64,000 nucleotides of DNA from Deltaproteobacteria bacterium (GCA_020632665.1 JACKFC010000007.1:89613-153612), one strand, 5' to 3'; positions 51,501 through 59,975 are shown, counted from the stretch's first letter. The notes: generated from the letters alone by a model not told the origin. Program-made: numbers and translations.

Positions 51501-54500
51501 TGCGGCGACAACAACAACAACAGCAACGAATACCAGGGTGCCCGCGCCACCCGCGTCGCGCCGCGCGACGACGGCGCGATCTTCCTCACCGGGCCGGGCT
51601 ACAACCGCAACCAGACCAACTCGATCTACGGTCGGCTCTTCCTCGGCACCGGCAATGGCTCGACCCGCTATTCCTTCTACGACCGCAAGGACAACAACAA
51701 CGACAGCTACGCCGACAACTACGACGTCCGCGGCGCGGCGTCGTTCAAGAACCTGACCTCGGTCGCGCTGGGCTACTTCCGCTACAACACCGCCAAGGGC
51801 AACAACAACTACAGCTCGGCCTACGAGACCTGGCTGCTGCCCAACGCGAGCAAGAACAACACGCTGCAGCTCGGCGACGGCACCACCTCACCGGTCGGCC
51901 TGGTCGGCCTGGGTGATGGCGAGCGGGCAGCCACCCTGGCGCAGCACAAGCTCGGCAGCAATTGGACCACGACGGTCTGGATCACCCGCCACGCGACCTC
52001 GACCACGCCGCTCGGATCGGTGCAGAAGCCGACGCTCGAGGCGACCTGGACCCATATCTTCGGCATCAACGACTCCCCGGTGGGCATCGCGGCGGTCGGC
52101 GACGGCGGCGTCGTCATCGCCGGCAAGACGAACGTCTCGGGGGTCGGCACGAACGTGGTGCTGGCGCGGCTCGACAGCGCCGGCAAGGTGGCGTGGCAGA
52201 AGATCTGGGTCGAGGGCGACAGCGCCAACCCCTACAGCGTCGGCTGGAGCCAAAAGGGCGTGGTGCTGACCGGGCAGAAGAGGACCACCGTCGCGGGCAC
52301 GACCTTCTACCACGTCTGGCTGCGCCGCCACGAAGCGGACGGCAGCTTCGCCTGGGACCGCTCGGTGCTCGGCGACAGCAAGGGCGGCACGCGCGGCTTC
52401 AAGGTCGTCGCCCGCGAGAAGGGCTTCGCCGTCGGCGGCTCGGTCAACAACCAGAACGCGCTGCTGCGCTTCAACGACCTCGGCCACGTCGTCGGCGACA
52501 CCCGCTACGGCAACACCATCTACGATTGGGAGGGCATGAAGCAGGGTTTTGTCGGCGTCGGCTTCAAGCAGACCGGCTCGAGCTACCAGAGCAAGTGGAA
52601 GCAGAACGTCTACATCGTCCGCACCGACGACTTCGGCAACATCACCTGCACCGACGGCTGCCAGGGCAAGGTCTGGGACGACTGCGACGACGGCAACCCC
52701 TGCACCACCGACAATTGCGACGCGACCAACGGCTGCCAGCACCAAAACCTCACCGACAACCTGGCCTGCCCGGACGACGGCGCGCTGTGCAGTGACGATG
52801 TCTGCGTCGCCGGCAGCTGCACCCACCCGAACGCCAAGGACGGCACCGGCTGCGAGAGCGACAGCGAGGCCTGCACCGACGATATCTGCGCCTCGGGCAA
52901 GTGCGGCCACGTCGCGGTGACCGACGCGACGGCCTGCGACGACGGCGAGCCGTGCACCGACACGGACCTGTGCAAGGGCGGCAAGTGCGTCGCTGGCACG
53001 CCGCTCGGCCAATACGCCGACTGCTCCGATGGCACCAACTGCACCAAGAGCGGCAAGTGTGGCGCCGACGGCACCTGCAAGCTGCAACCGGTCTGCAACG
53101 ACAACAAGCCGTGCACGCTCGACGTCTGCGCCACCGACGGCAGCTGCACCTACGAGGCGATGAACACCGGCGCAGCGTGCGACGACGGCGATTATTGCAC
53201 CGAGGGCGAGACCTGCGACGCGGGCGGCAGCTGCCAGGGCGGCAAGGCGATCTGCACCGAGACCGTGCTGAGCCAATGGGCGATGGACTGCGGCATGTCG
53301 ACCTCGGGCTGGAGCTTCGCCAACTGGGAGGCCGACGCCGTCTGGGCCATCGACGACGCACCCTCGGGCGTCGCGCCGGTGACCGGCAACTGCACGCTGA
53401 ACTTCAACAACGACACGCTCTACGACGGCCGCGGTCAGGTGCAGAGCAACAAGGGCCACCCGCAGGAGCGCTTCGGCCAGCTCTGGCTACGCTATTGGAG
53501 CCGCTTCGAGACCGACGTCGCGAGCGAAGCGAACGCCGAGCTGCGCCGATTCGAGGTCTACCGCGGCAACTCTCGGAAGATCCAGGACAACAACAAGAGC
53601 GACGTCGACTTGGGCAAGTGGCACCACTTCGAGCACGACCTGACCAGCTGGCGCAACGCCAACAAGAGCGGCAACTACTTCCGCTTCTATTTCGACGACG
53701 ACGGTGACGCCAACCGCGGCAAGGGCTGGTTCGTCGACGACGTCGAATACGTCCACCGCAACCACCCCAAGGGCGAGCCCTGCGACTTCGACAATACCTG
53801 CAACGACGGCGACCAATGCACCGAAGACCTCTGCAAGAGCGGGCACTGCAGCAACACGCTCGCCGTGGGTCTGGCGTGCGACGACGGCGACAGCTGCAGC
53901 ACCGGCGACGCGTGCGCGGCGGACGGAAGCTGTGTGGCCAAGGCGTCCACGGTCTGCGACGACGGCGAGATCTGCACCACCGACAGCTGCCACAAGAGCT
54001 TCGGCTGCTACGCCTTCGGCGGACCGGACGGTACCAGCTGCGACGACGGCGACGCTTGCACGGCGAGCTCGGTCTGCACGGGCGGTCGCTGCTACGCGGC
54101 GACCAGCTGCGATGACCACAACCCCTGCACCATCGACAGCTGCGGCGGCGACAAGAGCTGCGGCCACACCAACGTCAGCGACGGCACCTCCTGCGGTGGC
54201 ACCAGCACCTGCAAAAGCGGCGTCTGCACGGCATCCGTGAGCGGTTGGGCGGCGTCGATCTCGGGCGACCGCTTGGTCTGTGCGCTCAGCCCCGACGGCA
54301 AGCGCAGCTGCTGGGGTCTGAACTCGGAGCAGCTGCTCTTCGACGGCGTCGAAGACTACCGCCCCGACGAGCCACGGGCGACGATCGGCGCGCCGACGCT
54401 GCTGCAGCTCGACACCGGCCGCTACCACACCTGCGGCTTGGTCCAGAGCGGCGCCACCACCGTCGCGTCCTGCATCGGCGGCAATGGCTGGCTGGAGGTG

Positions 54501-55310
54501 GGGACCACGGCATCGGGTCCGGTGAAGACCTGGACCGAAGTCATCGGCACCGAAGGCGCGCAGCGGGTGACGGCCGGCATCACCAACTCCTGCGTCGTGC
54601 TCTACGACGGCACGGTGCGCTGCTGGGGCGCTGGCGGCTACGGCGTCCTCACGGGCGTGAGGCTGCCGGATTCGGCGACGCCGGTGACCGTGCCGGGCCT
54701 GACCGGGGTGCGGGAGGTGGTCTCGGCTGGCTACGGCATGTTGGCGCGACACGACGACGGCACCGTCTCGGGCTGGGGGACGAGCAGCTACGGCGTCCTG
54801 GCCAACGGCTCCAACGCCAGCAGCAACTACCAGAAGCCGACGAAGATCGCGGGGCTGACCGGTGTGAAGCGGATCGCCGGCGGCATCTACGGCGCATGCG
54901 CGGTCAAATCGGACGGCACCGTGTGGTGCTGGGGTGCCAACCCCTACGGCAACGTCGGTGACGGGACCAATCAGGCCCGCAATGCGCCGACCCAAGCCCT
55001 CGGCATCAGCGACGCGGTCGACGTCGCTTGCAGCGAGCGCAACACCTGCGTGCTGCACAGCGGCGGCACGGTCTCGTGCTGGGGCTACAACCTCCATGGT
55101 CAGCTCGGCGACGGAACGACGACCGCGCAGCTTGCGGCGAAGGACAAGGTCAGCGGCCTCAGCGGCGTGGTGCAGCTGGCGCGGACCTTCATCGCCCCGT
55201 GCGCGCTGAAATCCGATGGCTCGGTCTGGTGCTGGGGCTACGACGCCGACGTCGGCGACGGCCTGAGCGGCAACGCGCTGGTGCCCGCCCTGGTCAAGGG
55301 CAGCAAGTAG
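45597..55310 (+). CDS. Giant Cys-rich repeat lipoprotein B, paralogue of A
   Basis: 3,237 residues, same module order as the preceding protein: lipobox VAAC (Cys23), acidic stalk 24-153 with the tandem unit DVA, Cys-repeat block 154-1527, propeller-like 1528-1861, short Cys block, propeller-like 1955-2351, Cys block, jelly-roll-like 2559-2725, Cys block, RCC1-type repeats 2882-3237. Aligned parts are alike by eye (FYGCCGDNNN, GYNRNQTNS, GLVRTDAFGN occur in both), so a tandem duplication of a 9.7-kb gene is clear. The Cys-rich insert of A near residue 1400 is absent here. The ATG shares a base with the stop of A (TGATG), so both are made from one message. The stop is two bases from that of convergent alaS. 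Confidence 0.85.
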   Translation: MRPGRGRPAAILGLLLLTLVAACDENGSDKGATGGKLDTGTAGGDIGVIGDAGGGLDTSVAADAIADGGAILDAVQDVADVADVPTLPDVADVADVADVADVADTSPPEDGATADAVDPGDAATTTEDADSPDDANSTDDANSTDDADANPLACTTHADCPQSGAICLVAACQDGLCTLLPAAEGLPCDAGSGCVTAAICTAGQCAPTGLKNCDDANACTADSCTIGTGSCTHAPIKDDFACDDGDACSQVSTCWQGVCVGKGKLSCDDGDPCTTDACDPKTGACLHPPLGEGQPCDDGNSCSKGESCDAQGQCTGGNNTCKCSTTADCQLLEDGDLCNGTLYCDPESGTCKVNPASVVSCASVTTGPCQHNACDPKTGSCSITDKPGGTVCDDGNACTATDECFGGACVGLSNGCGCVTDFDCAGKQKDLCAGDLVCDKKAGKCVVDASTTTVCDASGDTGCKKNRCDPKTGSCKLVAEDNGTDCTDDDNCTVGDECLAGACKSGPDTCACTKDADCAKLDDGNACNGTLFCNLGSGKCDVDPSTIVTCPIEQNTTCAAAACQPATGKCELLPQNDGLSCDDGNDCTPDEVCSKGACEAVTNACSCTEDTDCGKLEDGDLCNGTLFCNKAKQECELDPTSIVSCPSVDDTFCRVNACIPQTGKCTLVPRNDGKGCDADNNTCTTPDVCNAGSCKPGPNTCQCQKDADCGAFEQDDLCSKLVCDLSTHQCTPNPQTAVYCSKADDTVCATNACDPKTGACAMTPRNEGVLCDADGTNCTKGDACTSGTCAAGVNTCQCITDADCKPLEDDNPCNGTLVCGKSGTCQVDPATIVTCQDGGGSTNPTGDAVCSKNQCDPQTGKCALLPANFGAPCGLGTLCFGAPVCSAAGSCEKGGPTDCDDGNPCTSDSCDEAGGSTGAGCNHAPTTGASCDDGSACTVSDLCVKGVCTGETKVCDGGSPCTNASCHPLLGCQYEPRTGSCDDGNKCTTAGACVGTDCVGIPVVCSDGNPCTNDSCDKAKGCVYVANTAACNDQNLCTKKDTCSAGSCVGLPLEVTIDCSDDNVCTLDSCDAKVGCTHLPIGGLCEDGDPCKTGDLCVGGACKAGSVTKCDDGNHCTKDLCDGQSGDCSHTTATGEECSDGDPCTNGDTCAADASCHGGPADTCDDDDVCTKDVCDAKAETTCAHLPVSATPCDDGSVCTEGDVCVSGTCTGSKKKCDEGTACTVDSCHPTKGCTYTTIQGSCDDGDACTKDDACQGKDCVGSKVSCDDDNPCTNDVCNKVAGCQFLNNTASCDDGDACTSEDACANGACVGTALATSACADENVCTDDGCDKVKGCVHVDNTEPCSDGNLCTKGDVCAAGECTPGKSSPCDDGNVCTTDYCSLIYGCTYLAVKDGEACDDGDPCSVGETCQAKVCTPPAKGGGKDCDDGNPCTKDTCTLSAGCVHTKLGDGTGCADGKPCTAAAACQAGVCERTKEKDCDDGNVCTTNSCEAGKGCKAVALPEGATCAEGSDASCTTSGQCKAGVCDGATAKPWSQSASGAMRGCRSLQAHAAGGYLITGRKHNGSNWEAAWSRVAFNGATLWERTLTSAKDAALLDAASDDPSGKTSGFSAVGRTLENSIGGQEGLFVRVDDAGQLANKRVFAGLKDDTLWGIARTADGGHVLAGSTASKGAAGSNGWIVRLDKDDKTVFDTTYGTVIDDNFYDVAELSDSTLFAVGEVGNYAGWAARIDASGKLLAEVTDGSSSSNEQHYRRIRYVDDDAIFVSGTKSLRRYKADLSFSATPNLKGDVQDFIPRPGGGWARSVGGNAALLDSSYGAIFTAQGSVGGGGRTLLAPDDDSLLVLGENDCGLVRTDAFGNATCADSGACRNKKFEACVDPDNSLCTTNDTCKAGKCTPLNVVSCDDKKVCTSDACDPKTGKCVFTLLDGDPCSTSDSACAIAGTCDAGVCYNEGVTAWSVLYLPFYGCCGDNNNNSNEYQGARATRVAPRDDGAIFLTGPGYNRNQTNSIYGRLFLGTGNGSTRYSFYDRKDNNNDSYADNYDVRGAASFKNLTSVALGYFRYNTAKGNNNYSSAYETWLLPNASKNNTLQLGDGTTSPVGLVGLGDGERAATLAQHKLGSNWTTTVWITRHATSTTPLGSVQKPTLEATWTHIFGINDSPVGIAAVGDGGVVIAGKTNVSGVGTNVVLARLDSAGKVAWQKIWVEGDSANPYSVGWSQKGVVLTGQKRTTVAGTTFYHVWLRRHEADGSFAWDRSVLGDSKGGTRGFKVVAREKGFAVGGSVNNQNALLRFNDLGHVVGDTRYGNTIYDWEGMKQGFVGVGFKQTGSSYQSKWKQNVYIVRTDDFGNITCTDGCQGKVWDDCDDGNPCTTDNCDATNGCQHQNLTDNLACPDDGALCSDDVCVAGSCTHPNAKDGTGCESDSEACTDDICASGKCGHVAVTDATACDDGEPCTDTDLCKGGKCVAGTPLGQYADCSDGTNCTKSGKCGADGTCKLQPVCNDNKPCTLDVCATDGSCTYEAMNTGAACDDGDYCTEGETCDAGGSCQGGKAICTETVLSQWAMDCGMSTSGWSFANWEADAVWAIDDAPSGVAPVTGNCTLNFNNDTLYDGRGQVQSNKGHPQERFGQLWLRYWSRFETDVASEANAELRRFEVYRGNSRKIQDNNKSDVDLGKWHHFEHDLTSWRNANKSGNYFRFYFDDDGDANRGKGWFVDDVEYVHRNHPKGEPCDFDNTCNDGDQCTEDLCKSGHCSNTLAVGLACDDGDSCSTGDACAADGSCVAKASTVCDDGEICTTDSCHKSFGCYAFGGPDGTSCDDGDACTASSVCTGGRCYAATSCDDHNPCTIDSCGGDKSCGHTNVSDGTSCGGTSTCKSGVCTASVSGWAASISGDRLVCALSPDGKRSCWGLNSEQLLFDGVEDYRPDEPRATIGAPTLLQLDTGRYHTCGLVQSGATTVASCIGGNGWLEVGTTASGPVKTWTEVIGTEGAQRVTAGITNSCVVLYDGTVRCWGAGGYGVLTGVRLPDSATPVTVPGLTGVREVVSAGYGMLARHDDGTVSGWGTSSYGVLANGSNASSNYQKPTKIAGLTGVKRIAGGIYGACAVKSDGTVWCWGANPYGNVGDGTNQARNAPTQALGISDAVDVACSERNTCVLHSGGTVSCWGYNLHGQLGDGTTTAQLAAKDKVSGLSGVVQLARTFIAPCALKSDGSVWCWGYDADVGDGLSGNALVPALVKGSK
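45825..45908. repeat. 9-bp tandem repeat in the stalk of lipoprotein B
   Basis: The unit GACGTCGCG is repeated about three times, interrupted by a short variant, then five more times, and encodes Asp-Val-Ala. Such a tract can change length by slippage and so alter stalk length without a frameshift. Confidence 0.85.
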
Positions 55311-55312
55311 GG

Positions 55313-58036
55313 CTACTCCCGCAGCGAAGCGCTCGCTCGCAGCCAGAAGCGCTCGATGGCCGCGTCGATGCCGCTCGCGTCGTCGCCACCGGCTTGGGCG
55401 AAATCGGGCCGGCCACCGCCACGGCCACCGACGAAGCCGGCCAGCTCCTTGACGATATTGCCGGCGTGGACGCGGCCGACGTGGTCCTTGCCGACCGCGA
55501 CGACCAGGCCAATCGAGGCGCCGTCCTTGGCGACGACCATCGCGACGCCCTGGTTCGCTGCGTCGCGGGCGGCGTCGCCGACGTTGCGGAGCTCTTTGCC
55601 GCCGACGCCGTCGACCTTGCGGACCAGCAGCTTGACGCCGCCGACCTCGCGGATCTCGTCGCCGCCGCCGCCGCCGCCACCGCCGGAGCGCGCCAAGGCG
55701 ACCTCGGTCTTGAGCTTGTCGATCTCTTTCTGCAGCGCCTTCTGGCTGTCGAGCAGGGTGGCGATGCGATCGTCGACCTCGCCCATCCGCGCGCCGACCC
55801 GGCGGCCGACGCGATCGAGCTCGCTGCAGGCGCCGCTGACGTGGTCGACCGCGGCGAGGTGGCAGACGGCCTCGATGCGCCGCACGCCGGCCGAGACGCC
55901 CGACTCGAGCACGACCTTGATCAGGCCGCAGTCGCCGGTGCGTTTGACGTGGGTGCCACCGCAGAGCTCGATGCTCCTGTCGAGCGCCACGACGCGGACC
56001 TTGTCGCCGTATTTGTCGCCGAAGAACGCCAGCGCGCCCTTCTCGACCGCGGCGTCCATGCCCATCTCGTCGATATCGGCGGCGGCGTTGCGCAGCACCA
56101 TCTCGTTGGCGCGACGCTCGATGCTGGCGATCTCGTCCGGCGTCATCGCGGCGAAGTGGGAGAAGTCGAAGCGCAGGCGGTTCGGCTCGACGAGGCTGCC
56201 GCGCTGCTTGACGTGGCCGCCGAGCACGTCGCGCAGGGCCTTGTGCAGCAGGTGGGTCGCGCTGTGGTGGGCGCGGACGCCGGCGCGCCAAACCGGATCG
56301 ACCCGGACGGTGACGACGTCGCCAACGCTGAGCTGGCCGCGATCGATCGCGACCTTGTGCAGGAAGACGTCGGGCGCGGGCTTCTGCACGTCGAGCACGC
56401 GGGCGCGGTCGGCTGCGGTCGCGAGGTCGTTCCACGCCAGCTCGCCGCGGTCGCCGACCTGGCCGCCGCCCTCGCCGTAGAGCGGGGTGCGGTCGAGGAC
56501 GACGTCGACCTCCATCCCGGTATGCGCCGACTCCAGGCGCTGGTAGCCGTCGAGGATGGCGAGGACGCGGGCGTCCGTGAGCTCGTCGTGGTCGTAGCCG
56601 ACGAACGTCGAGGTCAGACCGTCGTTCTGCAGACCCTTGGCCACGACGTCGCCCATCGTCATATTGCCGGCCCACGAGGCGCGTCCACGCTCGCGCTGCG
56701 CTTCCATCGCCGCGGCAAAGCCCGCCATATCGACGTCGAAGCCCCGCTCGGCGCAGATCAGCGCCGTCAGGTCGGTCGGGAAGCCGTTGCTGTCGTAGAG
56801 CAGGAAGGTGGTGTCGCCGTCGAGGATGCGCGGGCCGCCCTCGCTCTCGATGCGATCGAGGGCCTGGGTGATCAGCCGCTCGCCGGCGTCGAGCGTGCGG
56901 AGGAAGCGCTCCTCCTCCTGCCGCACCACGCGCGCCATCACCTCGCGGTGCTCGGCCAGCTCGGGGAAGGCGTCCTGCATCGAGCTGACGACCTGATCGG
57001 CGATCTTGTAGAGGAAGGGCGCGTCGAAGCCGAGCTTGCGGCCGTAGCGCAGGCCGCGACGCAGCACCCGACGCAGGACGTAGCCGCGGCCCTCGTTGTC
57101 CGGGAAGATGCCGTCGGCGATGAGGAAGGCGGTGGCGCGGGCGTGGTCGGCGATGACGCGGAAGGCGACGTCGCGCTCGACCTCTTCGTCGCCGGAGACG
57201 ACGCCTTCGGGGTCGAAGTGGCTGCCGTAGCTCTGGCCGCACATCGAGGCGGTCAGGTCGATCAGGCTGCGCAGCAGGTCGGTGTCGTAGTTGCTCGCCG
57301 CGGCCTGGACGACGCTGGCGATGCGCTCCAGGCCCATGCCGGTATCGACCGCCGGCGCCGGCAGGCTGTGCAGCTCGCCGCTGGGCTGGCGGTCGTATTG
57401 CATGAAGACGAGGTTCCAGATCTCGACGTAGCGGTCCTCGTCGGCAGGGAAATCGTGCGCGCCCTTCTCCGGCTGCAGGTCCCAGTAAATCTCCGAGCAC
57501 GGGCCGCAGGGGCCGGTGTCGCCCATCGCCCAGAAGTTGTCCGCGGCCGTCATCGGCACGATGCGCTCGGCGGGCAGGCCGGAGATCTCGACCCAGAGCG
57601 CCGCAGCCTCGTCGTCGCAGGGGACCGCGTCGTCGCCCTCGAAATAGGTCACCAACAACCGCTCGGGCGGCAGGCCCAGCGTGTCGGTGAGGAAGGTCCA
57701 CGCCATCTCGATCGCGCCGCGCTTGAAGTAGGCGCCGAAGCTGAAGTTGCCCAGCATCTCGAAGAGCGTGTGGTGCCGCCGCGTGCGGCCGACGTTCTCC
57801 AGGTCGTTGTGCTTGCCGGAGACGCGCAGGCATTTCTGCGTCGTGGTCGCGGCGCCATAGGGAGCCTGGCGCGCGCCGGTGAAGTAATCCTTGAACTGGA
57901 CCATGCCGGCGTTGATGAAGAGCAGCGTCGGATCTGCCGGCGGCAGCAGCGAGTGCGAGGCGACCTCGCGGTGCTCGTGGTGCACGAAGAAATCGAGGAA
58001 GGCGCGGCGAATCTGGGCTGCGGTGCGCGGCTGCAT
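55313..58036 (-). CDS. alaS: Alanyl-tRNA synthetase
   Basis: 907 residues, full length. Class II catalytic core: TLLFINAGMVQFKDYF (motif 1), RHHTLFEMLGNFSFG (motif 2) and GMGLERIASV (motif 3). The editing domain carries HHSATHLLHKAL and CGGTHVKRTGDCG, whose His and Cys residues hold zinc and clear mischarged Ser or Gly. The C-terminal DHHA1-like domain ends at FDVAGx-type sequence IGLVVAVGKDHVGRVHAG. It loads tRNA-Ala in the cytoplasm. The ATG at 58036 matches the family start. It is convergent with lipoprotein B with a gap of only two bases. Confidence 0.97.
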   Translation of the reverse strand: MQPRTAAQIRRAFLDFFVHHEHREVASHSLLPPADPTLLFINAGMVQFKDYFTGARQAPYGAATTTQKCLRVSGKHNDLENVGRTRRHHTLFEMLGNFSFGAYFKRGAIEMAWTFLTDTLGLPPERLLVTYFEGDDAVPCDDEAAALWVEISGLPAERIVPMTAADNFWAMGDTGPCGPCSEIYWDLQPEKGAHDFPADEDRYVEIWNLVFMQYDRQPSGELHSLPAPAVDTGMGLERIASVVQAAASNYDTDLLRSLIDLTASMCGQSYGSHFDPEGVVSGDEEVERDVAFRVIADHARATAFLIADGIFPDNEGRGYVLRRVLRRGLRYGRKLGFDAPFLYKIADQVVSSMQDAFPELAEHREVMARVVRQEEERFLRTLDAGERLITQALDRIESEGGPRILDGDTTFLLYDSNGFPTDLTALICAERGFDVDMAGFAAAMEAQRERGRASWAGNMTMGDVVAKGLQNDGLTSTFVGYDHDELTDARVLAILDGYQRLESAHTGMEVDVVLDRTPLYGEGGGQVGDRGELAWNDLATAADRARVLDVQKPAPDVFLHKVAIDRGQLSVGDVVTVRVDPVWRAGVRAHHSATHLLHKALRDVLGGHVKQRGSLVEPNRLRFDFSHFAAMTPDEIASIERRANEMVLRNAAADIDEMGMDAAVEKGALAFFGDKYGDKVRVVALDRSIELCGGTHVKRTGDCGLIKVVLESGVSAGVRRIEAVCHLAAVDHVSGACSELDRVGRRVGARMGEVDDRIATLLDSQKALQKEIDKLKTEVALARSGGGGGGGGDEIREVGGVKLLVRKVDGVGGKELRNVGDAARDAANQGVAMVVAKDGASIGLVVAVGKDHVGRVHAGNIVKELAGFVGGRGGGRPDFAQAGGDDASGIDAAIERFWLRASASLRE

Positions 58037-58200
58037 GGGAGTCCTCCGGGCGCCGGCAGGGCCGGCGGGGCGCGGAGTGTAGCGACGAGGGGGCGGGGGC
58101 GCTAGCAGGCGCGCGGCCGGGCCGGCATGCTGACGGCCGCGATGGGCACGGCAGCCGGTGGATCGAACGTCGCCGCTGTTCGCGCCCGAGGAGTATGCCC

Positions 58201-59001
58201 ATGTCGGATCGTCCGATCGTCCATCACATCCCCGTCTGCCCGTTTTCGCAGCGCCTCGAGATCTTGTTGGCCCTGCGCGGCCAGCCGAACGCCGTGGAAT
58301 TCCGCGTCGTGGACATCACCAAGCCACGTGATCCGGCGCTGCTGGCGAAGACGCGCGGCACCACGGCGCTGCCGGTGCTGGAGACGGTGCAGGGGCGCAT
58401 CCTCAAGGAGAGCCTGGTGATCCTGCGCTATCTGGACGAGACGCTGGAGGGCCAGACGCTGCGCCGAACGGACCCGGCCGAGCACGCCGTCGAGTCGCTG
58501 CTGATCGCCAACGAGGGACCGTTCACGGCGGCGGGCTATCGCTACGTGATGAACCAAGATCGCGGGCAGAGGAGCCACTTCCGCGACAAGCTCCTCGAGC
58601 AATACCGCGCGCTCGACGCGTTCCTCGTCCACGAGAACCCCGACGGAACCTGGCTCTTCGACGATTTCGGTCTGGCTGAGGCCGTGTTCACCCCGATGTT
58701 CGAGCGCTTCTGGTTCCTCGACTACTACGAGGGCTTCGAGCTCCCGGACGGGGGCGAGTACGACCGGGTCCGCCGCTGGCGAGACGCCTGCATGGCCCAT
58801 CCCGCGGCGCAGCAGGTCTCCGAGGAGCAGATCGTCAAGGTCTACTACGACTATGCACTCGGCGCCGGCAATGGTTCGCTGCTGCCGGGCAGGTCGGTCT
58901 CCAGCTTCGCGTTCACGCCGCATTGGCAGGACCGACCGTGGCCGCCGCGCGACAAATACGCTGGGTCGGCGAGCGACCGCGAGCTCGGGCTCGTCGACTA
59001 G
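58201..59001 (+). CDS. Glutathione S-transferase-like protein
   Basis: 266 residues. The N-terminal thioredoxin-like domain has CPFSQRLEILLALRG, where the Cys-Pro-x-x-x-Arg motif is that of omega/beta-type GSTs and dehalogenase-like enzymes, followed by TALPVLET (cis-Pro) and LKESLVILRYLDETL (the Glu-Ser that binds gamma-glutamyl). A helical C-terminal domain follows (WLFDDFGLAEAVFTPMFERFWFL). Substrate unknown; stress or detoxification roles are usual. GAGGAG lies eight bases before ATG 58201, better than the ATG at 58195. It is divergent from alaS across a 164-base gap with nothing else visible. Confidence 0.82.
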   Translation: MSDRPIVHHIPVCPFSQRLEILLALRGQPNAVEFRVVDITKPRDPALLAKTRGTTALPVLETVQGRILKESLVILRYLDETLEGQTLRRTDPAEHAVESLLIANEGPFTAAGYRYVMNQDRGQRSHFRDKLLEQYRALDAFLVHENPDGTWLFDDFGLAEAVFTPMFERFWFLDYYEGFELPDGGEYDRVRRWRDACMAHPAAQQVSEEQIVKVYYDYALGAGNGSLLPGRSVSSFAFTPHWQDRPWPPRDKYAGSASDRELGLVD

Positions 59002-59039
59002 GTGCGCGAACCCAATCGCGCAGGTGGTCCATCGCTGCT

Positions 59040-59064
59040 CGCACGGGTGTCCGACACCTGTGCG
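59040..59064. repeat. Palindromic element copy 7, intergenic
   Basis: Identical in sequence to copy 1 (centre GTGTC-C-GACAC) and flanked by GCT/AGC that extend the stem to 59037-59067. It lies 38 bases after the GST stop and could act as its 3' hairpin. Confidence 0.9.
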
Positions 59065-59167
59065 AGCAGCTTCGACCGTCGGCAGGCGGCGACCGACCAG
59101 CCGAATTCAAAGGAATCTTACGATGCCGTCCAGGGTTACGAAGGAGCCGTACGAATTTCCGTTGACA

Positions 59168-59192
59168 CACTGTGGCAGCCACCGTCACAGTG
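59168..59192. promoter_or_regulatory. Inverted repeat upstream of the anchored-protein gene
   Basis: CACTGTG and CACAGTG are separated by 11 bases. A TTGACA at 59162-59167 directly precedes it and could be a -35 box, but no matching -10 is clear. The pair lies about 95-120 bases before the GTG at 59286. Operator or RNA hairpin; the call rests on symmetry alone. Confidence 0.3.
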
Positions 59193-59285
59193 CGGCATTG
59201 CCCAGTGCTTCTGTTCTGGACCCCGACCCGTCAGGCGGTGTCGGGAGCGGTGTGTTTCACTTTGTTTTCCAGAGGTCGAACGAAC

Positions 59286-59975
59286 GTGCGTCCCGCCATC
59301 GTCATCGCGATCGTGCTCGCCGTCGCCCTCGTCGCGGCCCTATGGGGCGTGGGTTCGCCTTCGGGCGGTGACCCGCGCGTGGCAGTCGCGAACGAACCCG
59401 CCAAACAGACGGCGGCCGCTGCCGGGGGCGCCAAACCCGCTCCTGCGGCTGCCGCTGCGGCGCCGGCTGCGGCGGCCGTCGACCTGGCGAAAGCCGCGAC
59501 GCAGGCGGCTGCTCCGGCCCGCCGACCCGCACACGGTCCGGTCGCCGGCGACCCGGTCGACCCCGCGATCCTCGACGCGGCCCAGGCCAGCTTCGACCAA
59601 GCGTCGGCGCGCTGGAAGGGCGCCGCGACCGCCGCGGCGCTGAACTGCCTCGGCCCGGACGCGCTCGCAGGCCACGAGGCAGGCATCCCGCTCGTGGTGC
59701 AATTCGAACGGGCAGCAGCCCGCCACGCTGGTGAAGGCGAGGCGCTGGTTGCTGTCGACATTCGGTTCTCGGAAGGGCTTCCGAAGTCCGCCGACGCAGC
59801 GCTCTGGGAGCGGTGCCTCGGCGAGCTCCGGCAAGTCCGGGCCGAGATTCCGAAGGGGGGCGCCCGGCCCCCCGAACACGCCAGCATCGGGTGGATGCTG
59901 GCGCTTCCCAACCGGGGCGCAGCAGGCGCAGCAGCCGATGGCGCTGCGTCGCCCCAGAAAGAGGTTCAACCATGA
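59286..59975 (+). CDS. Membrane-anchored protein with Ala/Pro-rich linker
   Basis: 229 residues. One N-terminal membrane anchor (AIVIAIVLAVALVAALWGVG), an Ala/Pro/Lys linker to about residue 90, then a soluble domain exposed to the periplasm with a single Cys pair (ALNCLGPD, LWERCLGEL) that may form a disulfide. The domain is helical then beta (ASFDQASARWKGAATAAALNCL, EALVAVDIRFSEGL). I do not recognise it. The GTG at 59286 is chosen because the hydrophobic anchor starts right after it; AGAGG lies ten bases upstream. The stop overlaps the next ATG as ATGA, so it is made together with the large secreted protein and may help its export or anchoring. Confidence 0.65.
   Translation: MRPAIVIAIVLAVALVAALWGVGSPSGGDPRVAVANEPAKQTAAAAGGAKPAPAAAAAAPAAAAVDLAKAATQAAAPARRPAHGPVAGDPVDPAILDAAQASFDQASARWKGAATAAALNCLGPDALAGHEAGIPLVVQFERAAARHAGEGEALVAVDIRFSEGLPKSADAALWERCLGELRQVRAEIPKGGARPPEHASIGWMLALPNRGAAGAAADGAASPQKEVQP

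Noticed and set aside
59002..59285. A tRNA or small protein gene in the gap before the anchored-protein gene
   Set aside because: No cloverleaf or T-loop sequence could be drawn, and the short open frames lack ribosome sites and overlap the palindrome.
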